A stretch of DNA of 35,218 bases from ZC4RG30 sp965652645 (GCA_965652645.1 CBFGXE010000031.1:1-35218), one strand, 5' to 3'. Shown: positions 23,018 through 31,051, numbered from the stretch's first letter. Notes: a model not told the origin generated them from the sequence alone. A program made the numbers and translations.

Positions 23018-25327
23018 ATGATCAGGAACATCAAGACTGTCCCGGCTTCTGTACAGAGCAGTACCCGCATGGCGAATTCAGGATCGCATCCTGGCCTGCG
23101 AACCCGGGAGGGCATGCCCGTCCCCCTGGTCGGCAGCTCCGCCGTTGGCAGGCTCGATGGGCTGCTTTTCGGGCTGACGGTCGAACAACACTACCGCAAT
23201 ACCTCGGAATCGGCGATCGAGACCGTCTACACGTTTCCGTTGCCCCTGAAGGCTGTATTGCTGGCTTTCGAACTCGATCTCCATGGCACACGCCACATCG
23301 CCACCGCGTTTGCCCGGCAGCAGGCCGAACGCCGGTACGAAAACGCCATCGACGACGGCAATTCGGCGGCACTGCTCGTGCACAACGGCAACGGCCTGTA
23401 TACAGCCACGGTCGCGAACCTGAAGCCGGGCGAGTCGGCCATCGTGCGCTATCGCTATGCAATGCTGCTGCACGCCCACGGCAGCCAGGTACGACTGAAC
23501 CTGCCGACCGTCATCGCCCCGCGCTACGGCAATCCGCTGGATGCCAGGCTGGAAGGCCCGGCGATTCCCGGTGCGGACCTGTTTGTCGAATACCCGTTCA
23601 GCCTGCGGATTGAACTGCCTGGCATCCAGGACGCCGCCCGCGTCACGTCTCCTTCGCACCAGATCTCGACAACACCCACAGAAAACGGACTGGCAGTCGG
23701 GATCGCCCGATCCGGGTTCCTCGATCGCGATTTCGTGCTGACCCTGGATCACCCCGGGGCACTTGCCGGCACGCTGGTCGCGGCAGATGGCGACGGGTTT
23801 GTCGCGCTTGCCAGCGCGGTGCTGCCGGCCACCGAAGCGGAATGCAGGCCGCTGTCTGCAAAAATCCTGCTCGATTGTTCAGGGTCCATGGCCGGCGACA
23901 GCATCGATGCCGCCAGGCGCGCGCTGGTGCAGATCCTCGACAGGCTCACCGGGGCTGACCAGTTCAGCCTCACGCGCTTCGGCACGCATGTCCAGCATGT
24001 AACCGAGGGTCTTGAACCCGCCGATGCCCATTCCATCAAGCCGGTCATGCAGCTCGTACAGCGCATGCCTGCCGACATGGGGGGTACGAACATGCCGGAA
24101 GCCATCGCGGCAACGATCGCGATTCCGGTGCCCGCGAAAACCGGCGCCGACATCGTGCTCATCACCGACGGCGAGGTCTACAATGTCGATCGGGTCGTGG
24201 AGGCCGCTGCACAATCCGGGCATCGCCTGTTCGTGGTGGCCATCGGCGCCGCGCCCAACGAGGCGCTTGCGCGCCGGGTCAGCGAGCGAACCGGCGGTGC
24301 CTGCGACTTCCTGGCCGCCGGCGAACCCGTGGAAGCGGCAATCCTGCGCATGTTCTCGCGCCTGCGCGCGACGCCGCGCACGGTTCGCAAGGTCGACTGG
24401 CCCGTGAAGCCGGACTGGGTTGCGCCGATTCCGGGTGCCGTGTTCCCGAACGATACCGTTCATTTCCTCGCCGGCTTCAGGGAGCGTCCTGCGGCCGCCG
24501 TTCCGGTAACGCTTGCCGGCGAAGGAGCGGCGGAGTCGACGCTCACGCTGCCAATGGCGGCGCAGCTCGTTCCCGGCGACGTGCTCGCGCGCCTGGCCGC
24601 CGCGCAGCGCCTCGCGGAGCTGCCCGGGGATGCCGCACGCGACCTGGCAATCCGCTACCAGCTGGTGTCGGAGTACACCAGCCTGGTGCTCGTTGCCGCA
24701 CGTGCTGACGAGGACAAGGTGCAGCAACTGCCCGAAACGATCGCCGTGCCCCAGATGCTGGCCGCCGGGTGGGGCGGAGTCGGATGTGAGGCCAATGCCT
24801 TCATGGGCCTGGCGATGCCATCGGTTTCCGGGCTTGCCCGCGACCGGGGCCACGCCGCTCGATGTGCGGAGTCGAAGCTGGAGAGTCTCCTTGATATCCC
24901 GGCATTCCTGCGCCGCGCGTCCGACGACGCCCCCGGCACGCCACCGGTGGATACCCCGGAGGCCCTGCGCCGCGGACCGGACCAGGCGCCCTGCCCGCCA
25001 CTGACAAGGGAACTGCGCGCGGCCATCGTCAATGCCGTAGTGGATGCAATGGCGCGCGGCCACACACTTCCGGAATCCGTCGCGGCGCTGGATGGGCTGT
25101 ACGCGCTTCCGGATTGGCTCAGGCAGTTCCTGGAATCCGGGTGCAGGGCCGCGGCAGGAAGCCAGGGAACCGAGGCGGAGTTCATCCGCGCATTCCTCGA
25201 GTACCTGGATCGTGACGAGGGCCGGCTCGTCATGCCCCCGGTGGCCACTTTCTCCCGCCGACGAATCAGGACCCTGCGTCAACGCGTGGCCGCCCGCCTG
25301 TCCATCGGTGAGGCAAGCGGCCGGTGA
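23018..25327 (+). CDS. VIT-domain plus VWA-domain protein
   Basis: A 769-aa protein with an N-terminal VIT domain (about 35-165: LFGLTVEQHYRNTSESAIETVYTFPLP and ENAIDDGNSAALL...). A VWA domain follows (about 280-450) with a complete MIDAS: D286-C-S288-G-S290-M, T357 in GGTNMPEA and D384 in ITDGEV. The VIT-VWA pairing is that of inter-alpha-trypsin inhibitor heavy chains and of many bacterial proteins of unknown role. No signal peptide or membrane segment is evident, so unlike most VIT/VWA proteins it should be cytoplasmic. The C-terminal ~300 residues are helical and unassigned, and include a possible low-complexity Pro-rich linker. The ATG at 23018 lies 8 bp after the MerR stop with AAGGA upstream; ATG 22997 (overlap) and 23069 are alternatives. 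Confidence 0.87.
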   Translation: MIRNIKTVPASVQSSTRMANSGSHPGLRTREGMPVPLVGSSAVGRLDGLLFGLTVEQHYRNTSESAIETVYTFPLPLKAVLLAFELDLHGTRHIATAFARQQAERRYENAIDDGNSAALLVHNGNGLYTATVANLKPGESAIVRYRYAMLLHAHGSQVRLNLPTVIAPRYGNPLDARLEGPAIPGADLFVEYPFSLRIELPGIQDAARVTSPSHQISTTPTENGLAVGIARSGFLDRDFVLTLDHPGALAGTLVAADGDGFVALASAVLPATEAECRPLSAKILLDCSGSMAGDSIDAARRALVQILDRLTGADQFSLTRFGTHVQHVTEGLEPADAHSIKPVMQLVQRMPADMGGTNMPEAIAATIAIPVPAKTGADIVLITDGEVYNVDRVVEAAAQSGHRLFVVAIGAAPNEALARRVSERTGGACDFLAAGEPVEAAILRMFSRLRATPRTVRKVDWPVKPDWVAPIPGAVFPNDTVHFLAGFRERPAAAVPVTLAGEGAAESTLTLPMAAQLVPGDVLARLAAAQRLAELPGDAARDLAIRYQLVSEYTSLVLVAARADEDKVQQLPETIAVPQMLAAGWGGVGCEANAFMGLAMPSVSGLARDRGHAARCAESKLESLLDIPAFLRRASDDAPGTPPVDTPEALRRGPDQAPCPPLTRELRAAIVNAVVDAMARGHTLPESVAALDGLYALPDWLRQFLESGCRAAAGSQGTEAEFIRAFLEYLDRDEGRLVMPPVATFSRRRIRTLRQRVAARLSIGEASGR

Positions 25328-25356
25328 CCGCCCTGGACATGAAGTCGCACGCGATG

Positions 25357-25372
25357 GCGCGCTGAAGCGCGC
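25357..25372 (+). terminator. GCGCGC-TGAA-GCGCGC hairpin after the VIT/VWA gene
   Basis: A perfect 6-bp stem with a TGAA loop, followed by TTT, lies 30 bp after the VIT/VWA stop. It may be a weak terminator separating this gene from the NTF2-like lipoprotein. Confidence 0.45.
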
Positions 25373-25431
25373 TTTCCGCCTGAAGCCCGGGCGCGATACA
25401 TTCCCTGCATTCCAGATAGGGGGGAATGCAC

Positions 25432-25992
25432 ATGTCCGGAAAACCCACCGGCCGCCGCCAACTGCTCTCCACCGGTGCCCTGGGCGCCGCAGCCGGACTC
25501 GCGGGCCTCGCCCTGCCCGCCTGCAGCAGCCGCCCGGACGCCACCACTGCCCCGGCGTCCGGCATGTCCCGCGAGCGCTACATGCAGTACGTGGAGTGGT
25601 TCAACGCCAACGACCCGCGTTTCATCGAGTTCTACCATCCCGACGTGGTACTGGAACTTGGCGCCTCGACCATCCAGGGCGACACGGCCATCCGCGATTT
25701 CTACGCCGAGGTGAAGGCGCACATCCACGAGAAGGTGGAGGTCACGCACTACATCGCCGATGCCACCGGCATCGCCGCGGAACTGCCCACGGAGTTCCGC
25801 GTGTACCGCGACTGGGACGAGCCGAACTATTTCCGCCGGCCGCTGAAGGCCGGCGAAGTGTTCCGCGTGGTGAGCTTCGGGCTTTACTGGGTGGAGGATG
25901 GCCGCTTCCGGCACATCAAGGCCGCGCGCTACAAGCTGGTCAACGACTGGCAGATGGAGCCGCTGCCGGCGGATGCTCAGGGCGCCGGCTGA
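25432..25992 (+). CDS. Tat-exported NTF2/SnoaL-like lipoprotein
   Basis: A 186-aa protein. The N-terminus SGKPTGRRQLLSTGALGAAAGLAGLALPAC combines a twin-arginine motif (GRRQLLS) with a lipobox ending at Cys31, so it should be folded before export and lipid-anchored. The rest is one SnoaL/NTF2-like domain: YMQYVEWFNANDPRFIEFYHPDVVLELG, YIADATGIAAELPTEFRVYRDW and VVSFGLYWVEDGRFRHIKAARY. Such domains bind small ligands or isomerise them; a His/Asp pair could be catalytic, but nothing is certain. The ATG at 25432 is preferred over 25426 because GGGGGGA lies at the right distance. Its end overlaps the convergent cytochrome lipoprotein gene by 16 bp. Confidence 0.8.
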   Translation: MSGKPTGRRQLLSTGALGAAAGLAGLALPACSSRPDATTAPASGMSRERYMQYVEWFNANDPRFIEFYHPDVVLELGASTIQGDTAIRDFYAEVKAHIHEKVEVTHYIADATGIAAELPTEFRVYRDWDEPNYFRRPLKAGEVFRVVSFGLYWVEDGRFRHIKAARYKLVNDWQMEPLPADAQGAG

Positions 25993-26573
25993 GCCTGCTC
26001 CGGATACCAGAAGCGCTGGTGGCAACCCTGGCAGGCGCCCTGCAGCGCATCGCCGGCGGCCATGAACTGTTCGGCATCGCGCGCATCGATGGCTGCGACA
26101 AACGAGGCGCCCACGCCCTGCAGCGCCGCCGAGAAGGCGTTGAACAGCTGCCGGTTGTTGTCGATCTCGGCCTGCGCCTGGGCGGGAGCAAGCACGCCCT
26201 CGCCCGCGCCGCCTTCCAGGTCCTGACCGGGGCTGGCCACCGGGCGGCCTTCAGTCACCAGCAGGTTGGCGGCCTCCATCAGCACCAGCGCCTGGCGGCG
26301 CAGCCCCAGCCATTCCTCGTCGCTGGCCGGCAGGACGTCGTCGCTGCCGTCCCCGGAGCCGGAGACATAGACCGCCTGCCACAGCGCATTGGCGCTGCGG
26401 TCGATGGGATCGTGCATCAGGTCGAGGATGCTGGCGGCGGGCGCAAGGCCCGGCGGCAGCGAGGCGGTGGTGGCGGGCGCGGCCTGCGGCTTCGTGCACG
26501 CGGCACCGAGCAGCAGCAGGGGCAAGGCGATGGCGGCGGCGATGCAGCGCGCGGCACGCGGCGACTTGTGCAT
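25977..26573 (-). CDS. c-type cytochrome lipoprotein (class II-like)
   Basis: A 198-aa lipoprotein: the signal peptide MHKSPRAARCIAAAIALPLLLLGAAC has a lipobox (LGAAC). One haem motif C181-Q-G-C184-H185 sits near the C-terminus (ACQGCHQRFWYPEQ), the class II cytochrome layout. The remaining residues form helices (ILDLMHDPIDRSANALWQAVYV, EIDNNRQLFNAFSAALQG). This resembles small cytochromes associated with membrane dehydrogenases or with NO/peroxide handling. It is a second class II-type haem lipoprotein in the window, the other being the non-lipidated protein at 3971. Its 3' end overlaps the Tat lipoprotein gene by 16 bp. Confidence 0.83.
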   Translation of the reverse strand: MHKSPRAARCIAAAIALPLLLLGAACTKPQAAPATTASLPPGLAPAASILDLMHDPIDRSANALWQAVYVSGSGDGSDDVLPASDEEWLGLRRQALVLMEAANLLVTEGRPVASPGQDLEGGAGEGVLAPAQAQAEIDNNRQLFNAFSAALQGVGASFVAAIDARDAEQFMAAGDALQGACQGCHQRFWYPEQAQPAP

Positions 26574-26604
26574 GGGATTCCCCCGGGAGGATGGCAGGTG
26601 CGTA

Positions 26605-26961
26605 TCAGCGCCTGAGGATACGCAGGATCTCCTCCAGTTCCATACGCAGTTGCCGCACGATCTGCTGGCTCTGGCTGACGTCCGAACGCGCCTCCTCGCC
26701 CTCCAGCTTCTGGCGCGCGCCGCCGATGGTGAAACCCTGCTCGTAGAGCAGGCTCCGGATCTGGCGGATGATGATCACGTCCTGGCGCTGGTAATAGCGG
26801 CGGTTGCCGCGCCGCTTCACCGGCTTCAGCTGCGGGAACTCCTGCTCCCAGTAACGCAGCACGTGCGGTTTCACGCCGCACAGCTCGCTCACTTCACCGA
26901 TGGTGAAGTAGCGTTTGCCCGGGATGGCGGGCAGCTCGTTATTGTTCCGGGGTTCCAGCAT
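26605..26961 (-). CDS. MerR-family regulator next to ihfA
   Basis: A 118-aa regulator with a clear winged HTH: RYFTIGEVSELCGVKPHVLRYWEQEFPQLKPVKRRGNRRYYQ. The C-terminus is a short coiled coil (SQSQQIVRQLRMELEEILRILRR). This is the conserved gene that follows ihfA in many gammaproteobacteria; no effector is known. The ATG at 26961 overlaps the ihfA 3' end by 23 bp, so it is translationally linked. It is distinct from the MerR at 22588 (different length, no close sequence match). Confidence 0.9.
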   Translation of the reverse strand: MLEPRNNNELPAIPGKRYFTIGEVSELCGVKPHVLRYWEQEFPQLKPVKRRGNRRYYQRQDVIIIRQIRSLLYEQGFTIGGARQKLEGEEARSDVSQSQQIVRQLRMELEEILRILRR

Positions 26962-27241
26962 AGGCTTCCACGCGCGCCTTGAGTTTCTGGCCAGGGCGGA
27001 ACGTGACCACACGCCGCGCGCTGATGGGGATTTCCTCGCCGGTCTTGGGATTGCGACCGGGCCGCTGGTTCTTGTCGCGCAGGTCGAAGTTGCCGAAGCC
27101 GGACAGCTTCACCTGGCTGCCCGCCGACAGCGCGCCGCGCACCTCCTCGAAGAAGAGGTCGACCAGCTCGCGTGCCTCGCGCTTGTTGAGTCCCAGCTGG
27201 TTGAACAGCGCTTCCGCGATTTCAGCCTTCGTCAGCGCCAT
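26939..27241 (-). CDS. ihfA: integration host factor, alpha subunit
   Basis: A nucleoid protein that bends DNA as a heterodimer with IhfB. 100 aa, start MALTKAEIAEALFNQLGLNKREARELVD. The DNA-binding arm is LRDKNQRPGRNPKTGEEIPI with the minor-groove Pro, and ARRVVTFRPGQKLKARV follows, as in IHF/HU. Its ATG (27241) directly follows the pheT stop (27242-27244), so pheT-ihfA-merR is one transcript, the usual order. Confidence 0.97.
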   Translation of the reverse strand: MALTKAEIAEALFNQLGLNKREARELVDLFFEEVRGALSAGSQVKLSGFGNFDLRDKNQRPGRNPKTGEEIPISARRVVTFRPGQKLKARVEAYAGTPEQ

Positions 27242-29278
27242 TCAGCTTCGCACCCTTGCATCCAGCTTTTCACCGAGTTCCCGGGCGACGGCGGCCATCA
27301 GTGCGTCCGCATCACCGTCGGTGAGCGTCTTACTTTTGTCCTGAAAAATCAATCCCAAAGCGACGCTTTTTCGAGTTGGTTCTATGCCTGCGCCCTGGTA
27401 GATGTCAAAGACCCTGAGGTCCTGGAGCAGCTCCCCTGCGGCAACACTAGCATGAGTGAGGATGGCGCTTAAAGGCGTCGCCACCGGCACGGTGACGGCC
27501 AGGTCGCGTCGCACCTGCGGGTAGCGCGAGATGGCCTGCAGGACCGGCAGCGGCGCTTCCAGTGCGGGGATTATGTCCAGTTCGAACAGCATCACCGGGC
27601 TGGCGAAGCCCAGCTCCGCGGCCAGCTGCGGGTGCAGTTCCCCTGCCCGGCCCACCGGCTTTCCGTCGCGCAGGATGCTGGCGGCACGGCCCGGGTGCAG
27701 GCAGGGAAGATCCGATGGCTCCCACGCGAATCGCGCGGCGGTGCCGGCCAGCTGCAGCAGCGCCGTGACATCGGCCTTCAGGTCGTGGAAATCCACGCTT
27801 TCCCGGCCACCGGCCCAATGCTCAGGATGCCGCGTGCCGATCGCGATGCCGGCGATCCGCGGGACCTCGCGCAGTGCGCCACCCTCAGGCAGGAACACCG
27901 CGCCCTGCTCCATCAGGCGCACGCGGTCCTGCTGGCGTGCGAGATTGGTCAGCGCGGCCTTCAACAGCGCCGGCCACAGCGACACGCGCATCACGGCGAG
28001 GTCGGAGGCGATGGGATTGGCCAGGCGCACTGCCGGCTGTCCGGGGAAGAGCCGCTCCTGCAGCGCAGGGTCCACGAAGGCGTAGTTGATGGCTTCCTGG
28101 TAGCCGCGCGCGGTGAGCGCGTCGAGCACGGCGCGTTCGTCGATGCGCAACTCGCTGCGACGCGCGAACCGCTGCGGCAGGCGCATGGGCGCCTCCTCGA
28201 CGGCCTCGAAGCCGACGATGCGCAGCACTTCCTCGATGAAATCGGCCTCAATCGAAAGATCAAAACGCCAGGACGGCGGCGTGACCTGCCAGCCTTCGGG
28301 ATGCCCGGCGACAGCCAGGCCCAGCCCCGTGAGGCTGGCCACCACGCGGTCATCGGCAATGCGCGCGCCGGTCAGTTGCGCGAGGCGCATCCGGCGCAGC
28401 AACACGGGCGGACGGGCGGGCAGCGCAGCAGGGTGCACCGTCTCGCTCACGGGACCTGCGCGGCCGCCGCACAGTTCAAGCAGCAGCGCAGTGGCGCGCT
28501 CCATGGCGCGCTGCTGTCCTTCGGGATCGACGCCGCGCTCGAAGCGCTGGCCGGCATCGGTGGTGAGGCCATAGCGACGGCCACGCCCGGCGATGGCATC
28601 GGGCTGGAAATAGGCCACCTCGAGCAGCACCGCTGTGGCCGCGGGGGTGATCGACGTGCCGAACCCGCCCATCACGCCGGCCAGGCCCACTGGACCCGCA
28701 TCATCGGCGATCACCAGTACGTCGGGCGCCAGCTCCACGGTGCGTTCATCCAGCAGCTGCAGGGTCTCCCCGGCGCCAGCCAGGCGCGCGCGCAGCGTGC
28801 CCGACACGCGGTGCGCGTCATAGGCATGCATGGGCTGGCCCAGTTCGAGCAGCACGTAGTTGGTGACGTCCACCACGGGGCTGATGCTGCGCACTCCCGC
28901 GCGCTCCAGGCGTTCGGTCATCCACCGCGGCACCGGCCGCGTGTTGTCGATGCCCTCGATCCGCCGTAGCAGGAAGCGCGGACAGGCCGCTGGGGCCTCC
29001 ACGATGGGTGCCGGGCAGGCAGCACCGGTGGACTGCGACGCGGCAATGGCAGGAGCCTTCAGCGCATTGCCGGTAAGCGCGGCAACTTCGCGCGCCACGC
29101 CCAGCACCGACATGGAATCGCCGCGGTTGGCGTAGGTCTTCAGTTCGAGCACCGCATCGTCACCGACGGCCTCGAAACCCTCCACCTCGAACCCGGATGC
29201 GGTGAGGCGGCGCGCCAGCTCCGCCGCATCCCACGGCAGGTCGATCCAGTCACGCAGCCAGGAGAGCGGCAGCCTCAT
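27242..29278 (-). CDS. pheT: phenylalanyl-tRNA synthetase beta subunit, lacking the OB/EMAP-like domain
   Basis: Beta subunit of the (alpha-beta)2 enzyme that charges tRNA-Phe and edits Tyr. The ATG at 29278 overlaps the pheS stop (ATGA). The protein is 678 aa, about 115 shorter than E. coli PheT. The N-terminal B1 domain (LPLSWLRDWIDLPWDAAELARRLTASGFEVEGFEAVG) passes within a few residues to DAVLELKTYANRGDSMSVLGVARE, which in E. coli lies after the ~110-residue tRNA-binding OB domain. That domain (normally HPNADKLR...CGAPN...) is absent with no frameshift. The editing B3/B4 domain (GQPMHAYDAH, VMGGFGTSIT), the RFERGVDP strand, the B5 region and the C-terminal anticodon-binding ferredoxin-like domain (SRYPQVRRDLAV through ELGEKLDARVRS) are intact. 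Confidence 0.93.
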   Translation of the reverse strand: MRLPLSWLRDWIDLPWDAAELARRLTASGFEVEGFEAVGDDAVLELKTYANRGDSMSVLGVAREVAALTGNALKAPAIAASQSTGAACPAPIVEAPAACPRFLLRRIEGIDNTRPVPRWMTERLERAGVRSISPVVDVTNYVLLELGQPMHAYDAHRVSGTLRARLAGAGETLQLLDERTVELAPDVLVIADDAGPVGLAGVMGGFGTSITPAATAVLLEVAYFQPDAIAGRGRRYGLTTDAGQRFERGVDPEGQQRAMERATALLLELCGGRAGPVSETVHPAALPARPPVLLRRMRLAQLTGARIADDRVVASLTGLGLAVAGHPEGWQVTPPSWRFDLSIEADFIEEVLRIVGFEAVEEAPMRLPQRFARRSELRIDERAVLDALTARGYQEAINYAFVDPALQERLFPGQPAVRLANPIASDLAVMRVSLWPALLKAALTNLARQQDRVRLMEQGAVFLPEGGALREVPRIAGIAIGTRHPEHWAGGRESVDFHDLKADVTALLQLAGTAARFAWEPSDLPCLHPGRAASILRDGKPVGRAGELHPQLAAELGFASPVMLFELDIIPALEAPLPVLQAISRYPQVRRDLAVTVPVATPLSAILTHASVAAGELLQDLRVFDIYQGAGIEPTRKSVALGLIFQDKSKTLTDGDADALMAAVARELGEKLDARVRS

Positions 29279-30324
29279 GACCACCCTCCGCGAAACTGCT
29301 TCAGGAACCGCAGGTCATTCTCGAAGAACAGCCTGAGGTCATTCACGCCATAACGCAGCATGGCGAGGCGATCGATGCCCATGCCGAAGGCATAGCCGGT
29401 ATGGCGCTCCGCATCCACGCCGCAGGCCGTGAGCACGTTCGGGTGCACCATGCCGCAGCCAAGCACCTCGATCCAGCCGGTGTGCTTGCACAGCCGGCAA
29501 CCGGAGCCCCCGCACTCCACGCAGGTGATGTCCACCTCGGCGGAGGGTTCGGTGAAGGGGAAATAGGAAGGCCTCAGGCGCATCGCCAGGTCGCGCTCGA
29601 AGAAGGCTTCCATGAAGCCATGCAGGATGGACTTCAGGTTGGCAAAGCTCACCACCTCGTCCACCAGCAGCCCTTCCACCTGGTGGAACATGGGCGTGTG
29701 CGTGGCGTCTGAATCCATGCGGTAGACGCGTCCCGGCGCGATCACCGCCAGCGGCAGCCGGTCGCGTGCCGCGCGCAGCGCGCGGATCTGCACCGGCGAG
29801 GTGTGCGTGCGCAGCAGCGCGCGCTCGCCATCCACCTGGTGCTCCAGGTAGAAGGTGTCGTGCATGGCACGCGCCGGATGGTTGGCCGGCACGTTCAGCG
29901 CGGTGAAGTTGTGGAAGTCGTCCTCGATCTCCGGGCCCTGCGCCACCTCGAAACCCACCTCCCGGAACAGGCGTTCGATGCGCAGGCGCGCGCGCGTGAC
30001 CGGGTGCAGGCCGCCATTGGTCTCGCCACGGCCGTCGGCGGTGACATCCACCCGGCCGGCGGCCAGCTTCTGCGACAGCGCGACGGCTTCCAGCTCCGTG
30101 CGGCGCGCGTCGATGGCCGCCTGCACGGTGGCCTTGGCCTCGTTGATGCGCGCGCCCGCGGCGGGACGCTCGGCGGCGGGAAGCTTGCCGAGCGTCTTCA
30201 GCTGTTCGGTGAGCGTGCCCTTCTTTCCGAGCCACGCCACCCGCACCTCATCGAGGCGGGCGAGGTCGGCACTGGCGGTGATTTCCGCCAGCGCGCGCGT
30301 GGTCAGGTCGGCAAGCGACTCCAT
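29275..30324 (-). CDS. pheS: phenylalanyl-tRNA synthetase alpha subunit
   Basis: Catalytic subunit (class II synthetase). 349 aa, with an N-terminal coiled coil (about 1-90, LTEQLKTLGKLPAAERPAAGARINEA) that contacts tRNA. Motif 2 is GRVYRMDSDATHTPMFHQVEGLLV and motif 3 GYAFGMGIDRLAMLRYGVNDLR. Between them, FTEPSAEVDITC is followed by a four-Cys insert (CVECGGSGCRLC, then KHTGWIEVLGCGMVHPNVL), a likely zinc knuckle found in several bacterial PheS proteins; E. coli PheS lacks these Cys. It ends in FLKQFRGGWS. The ATG at 30324 has AGGGGG upstream. Confidence 0.97.
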   Translation of the reverse strand: MESLADLTTRALAEITASADLARLDEVRVAWLGKKGTLTEQLKTLGKLPAAERPAAGARINEAKATVQAAIDARRTELEAVALSQKLAAGRVDVTADGRGETNGGLHPVTRARLRIERLFREVGFEVAQGPEIEDDFHNFTALNVPANHPARAMHDTFYLEHQVDGERALLRTHTSPVQIRALRAARDRLPLAVIAPGRVYRMDSDATHTPMFHQVEGLLVDEVVSFANLKSILHGFMEAFFERDLAMRLRPSYFPFTEPSAEVDITCVECGGSGCRLCKHTGWIEVLGCGMVHPNVLTACGVDAERHTGYAFGMGIDRLAMLRYGVNDLRLFFENDLRFLKQFRGGWS

Positions 30325-30357
30325 GGCCAGCCCCCTTTGATGCCGAGCCCAGCGGGC

Positions 30358-30720
30358 TCAGGCTGCCTGGAGCTGGGCCTTGGCCTGTTCGCAGAGGGCG
30401 GCAAACGCTGCCGGTTCGTGCGCGGCGAGCTCGGCGAGGATCTTGCGATCCACCTCGACGCCCGACTTCAGCAGCCCGTTGATCAGGCGGCTGTACGACA
30501 GGCCGTTCACGCGGGCCGCCGCATTGATGCGGGCGATCCACAGCGCGCGGAAATCGCGCTTCTTGAGCTTGCGGCCGATGTAGGCATATTGCCCGGCCTT
30601 GGTGACCGCCTGCTTGGCGGCGCGGAAAACCTTGCGGCGGGCGTTGTAATAACCCTTCGCCTTGGCGAGGACCTTCTTGTGACGGCGTCCGGCAATGACG
30701 CCACGCTTGACTCGTGCCAT
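30358..30720 (-). CDS. rplT: 50S ribosomal protein L20
   Basis: A 120-aa ribosomal protein needed for early 50S assembly. Start MARVKRGVIAGRRHKKVLAKAKGYYNARRKVFRAAKQAV and a helical RDFRALWIARINAAAR core typical of L20. Its ATG at 30720 has GAGG upstream. It lies 28 bp after rpmI in the infC-rpmI-rplT transcript and may autoregulate through the mRNA leader as in E. coli. Confidence 0.98.
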   Translation of the reverse strand: MARVKRGVIAGRRHKKVLAKAKGYYNARRKVFRAAKQAVTKAGQYAYIGRKLKKRDFRALWIARINAAARVNGLSYSRLINGLLKSGVEVDRKILAELAAHEPAAFAALCEQAKAQLQAA

Positions 30721-30748
30721 GTTCGTTTACCTCGTGACTGTGTGGCGC

Positions 30749-30949
30749 TTAGCTGTTGGGGAGCAATGCGATGCAGCGGCCCACGTCGCTCTTGTGCACG
30801 AGCGAGGAACCACCGGAGCGCAGCTGGCGCTTGGTCTTGCGAGGCTTGTGGCCGAGGTTGTGGCGGCGGCCGGCGGAATACGACTTGTATCCCTTGGCGG
30901 TCTTGCGCAGGCGCTTGGCGGCCGCCCGATTGGTCTTCAGTTTAGGCAT
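30749..30949 (-). CDS. rpmI: 50S ribosomal protein L35
   Basis: A 66-aa basic ribosomal protein: MPKLKTNRAAAKRLRKTAKGYK, SAGRRHNLGHKPRKTKRQLR and VHKSDVGRCIALLPNS. Start ATG 30949 with GGAG at 8 nt. It follows infC by 102 bp that carry a GNRA hairpin, and precedes rplT. Confidence 0.97.
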   Translation of the reverse strand: MPKLKTNRAAAKRLRKTAKGYKSYSAGRRHNLGHKPRKTKRQLRSGGSSLVHKSDVGRCIALLPNS

Positions 30950-30984
30950 GACATCAACTCCAGTTTTTAGCTTCCGGTCGCAAG

Positions 30985-31008
30985 GCACGCTGCATTGCTG
31001 CACCGTGC
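30985..31008 (-). ncRNA. structured leader between infC and rpmI
   Basis: On the minus strand GCACG, one G-G mismatch, TGCA, a GCAA tetraloop, TGCA and CGTGC form a stable hairpin 36-60 nt before rpmI. The GNRA loop is typical of folded RNA. In many bacteria L20 binds a leader here and represses rpmI-rplT; this could be the site or part of it. Another possibility is a transcript-processing hairpin. Confidence 0.4.
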
Positions 31009-31051
31009 CCGCTAGGGGCGGACCACATCGCGCCTCAACGGCGCTTTGCGG

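Noticed and set aside
22396..23115. A 239-codon minus-strand frame over the MerR promoter
   Set aside because: It overlaps the MerR HTH gene, has no Shine-Dalgarno, and its N-terminal part is antisense to the VIT/VWA start.
23879..25282. A 467-codon open frame antisense to the VIT/VWA gene
   Set aside because: The VIT/VWA frame has family motifs; the antisense frame has none.
27632..28969. A 445-codon open frame antisense to pheT
   Set aside because: It sits wholly within pheT and shows no domain pattern.
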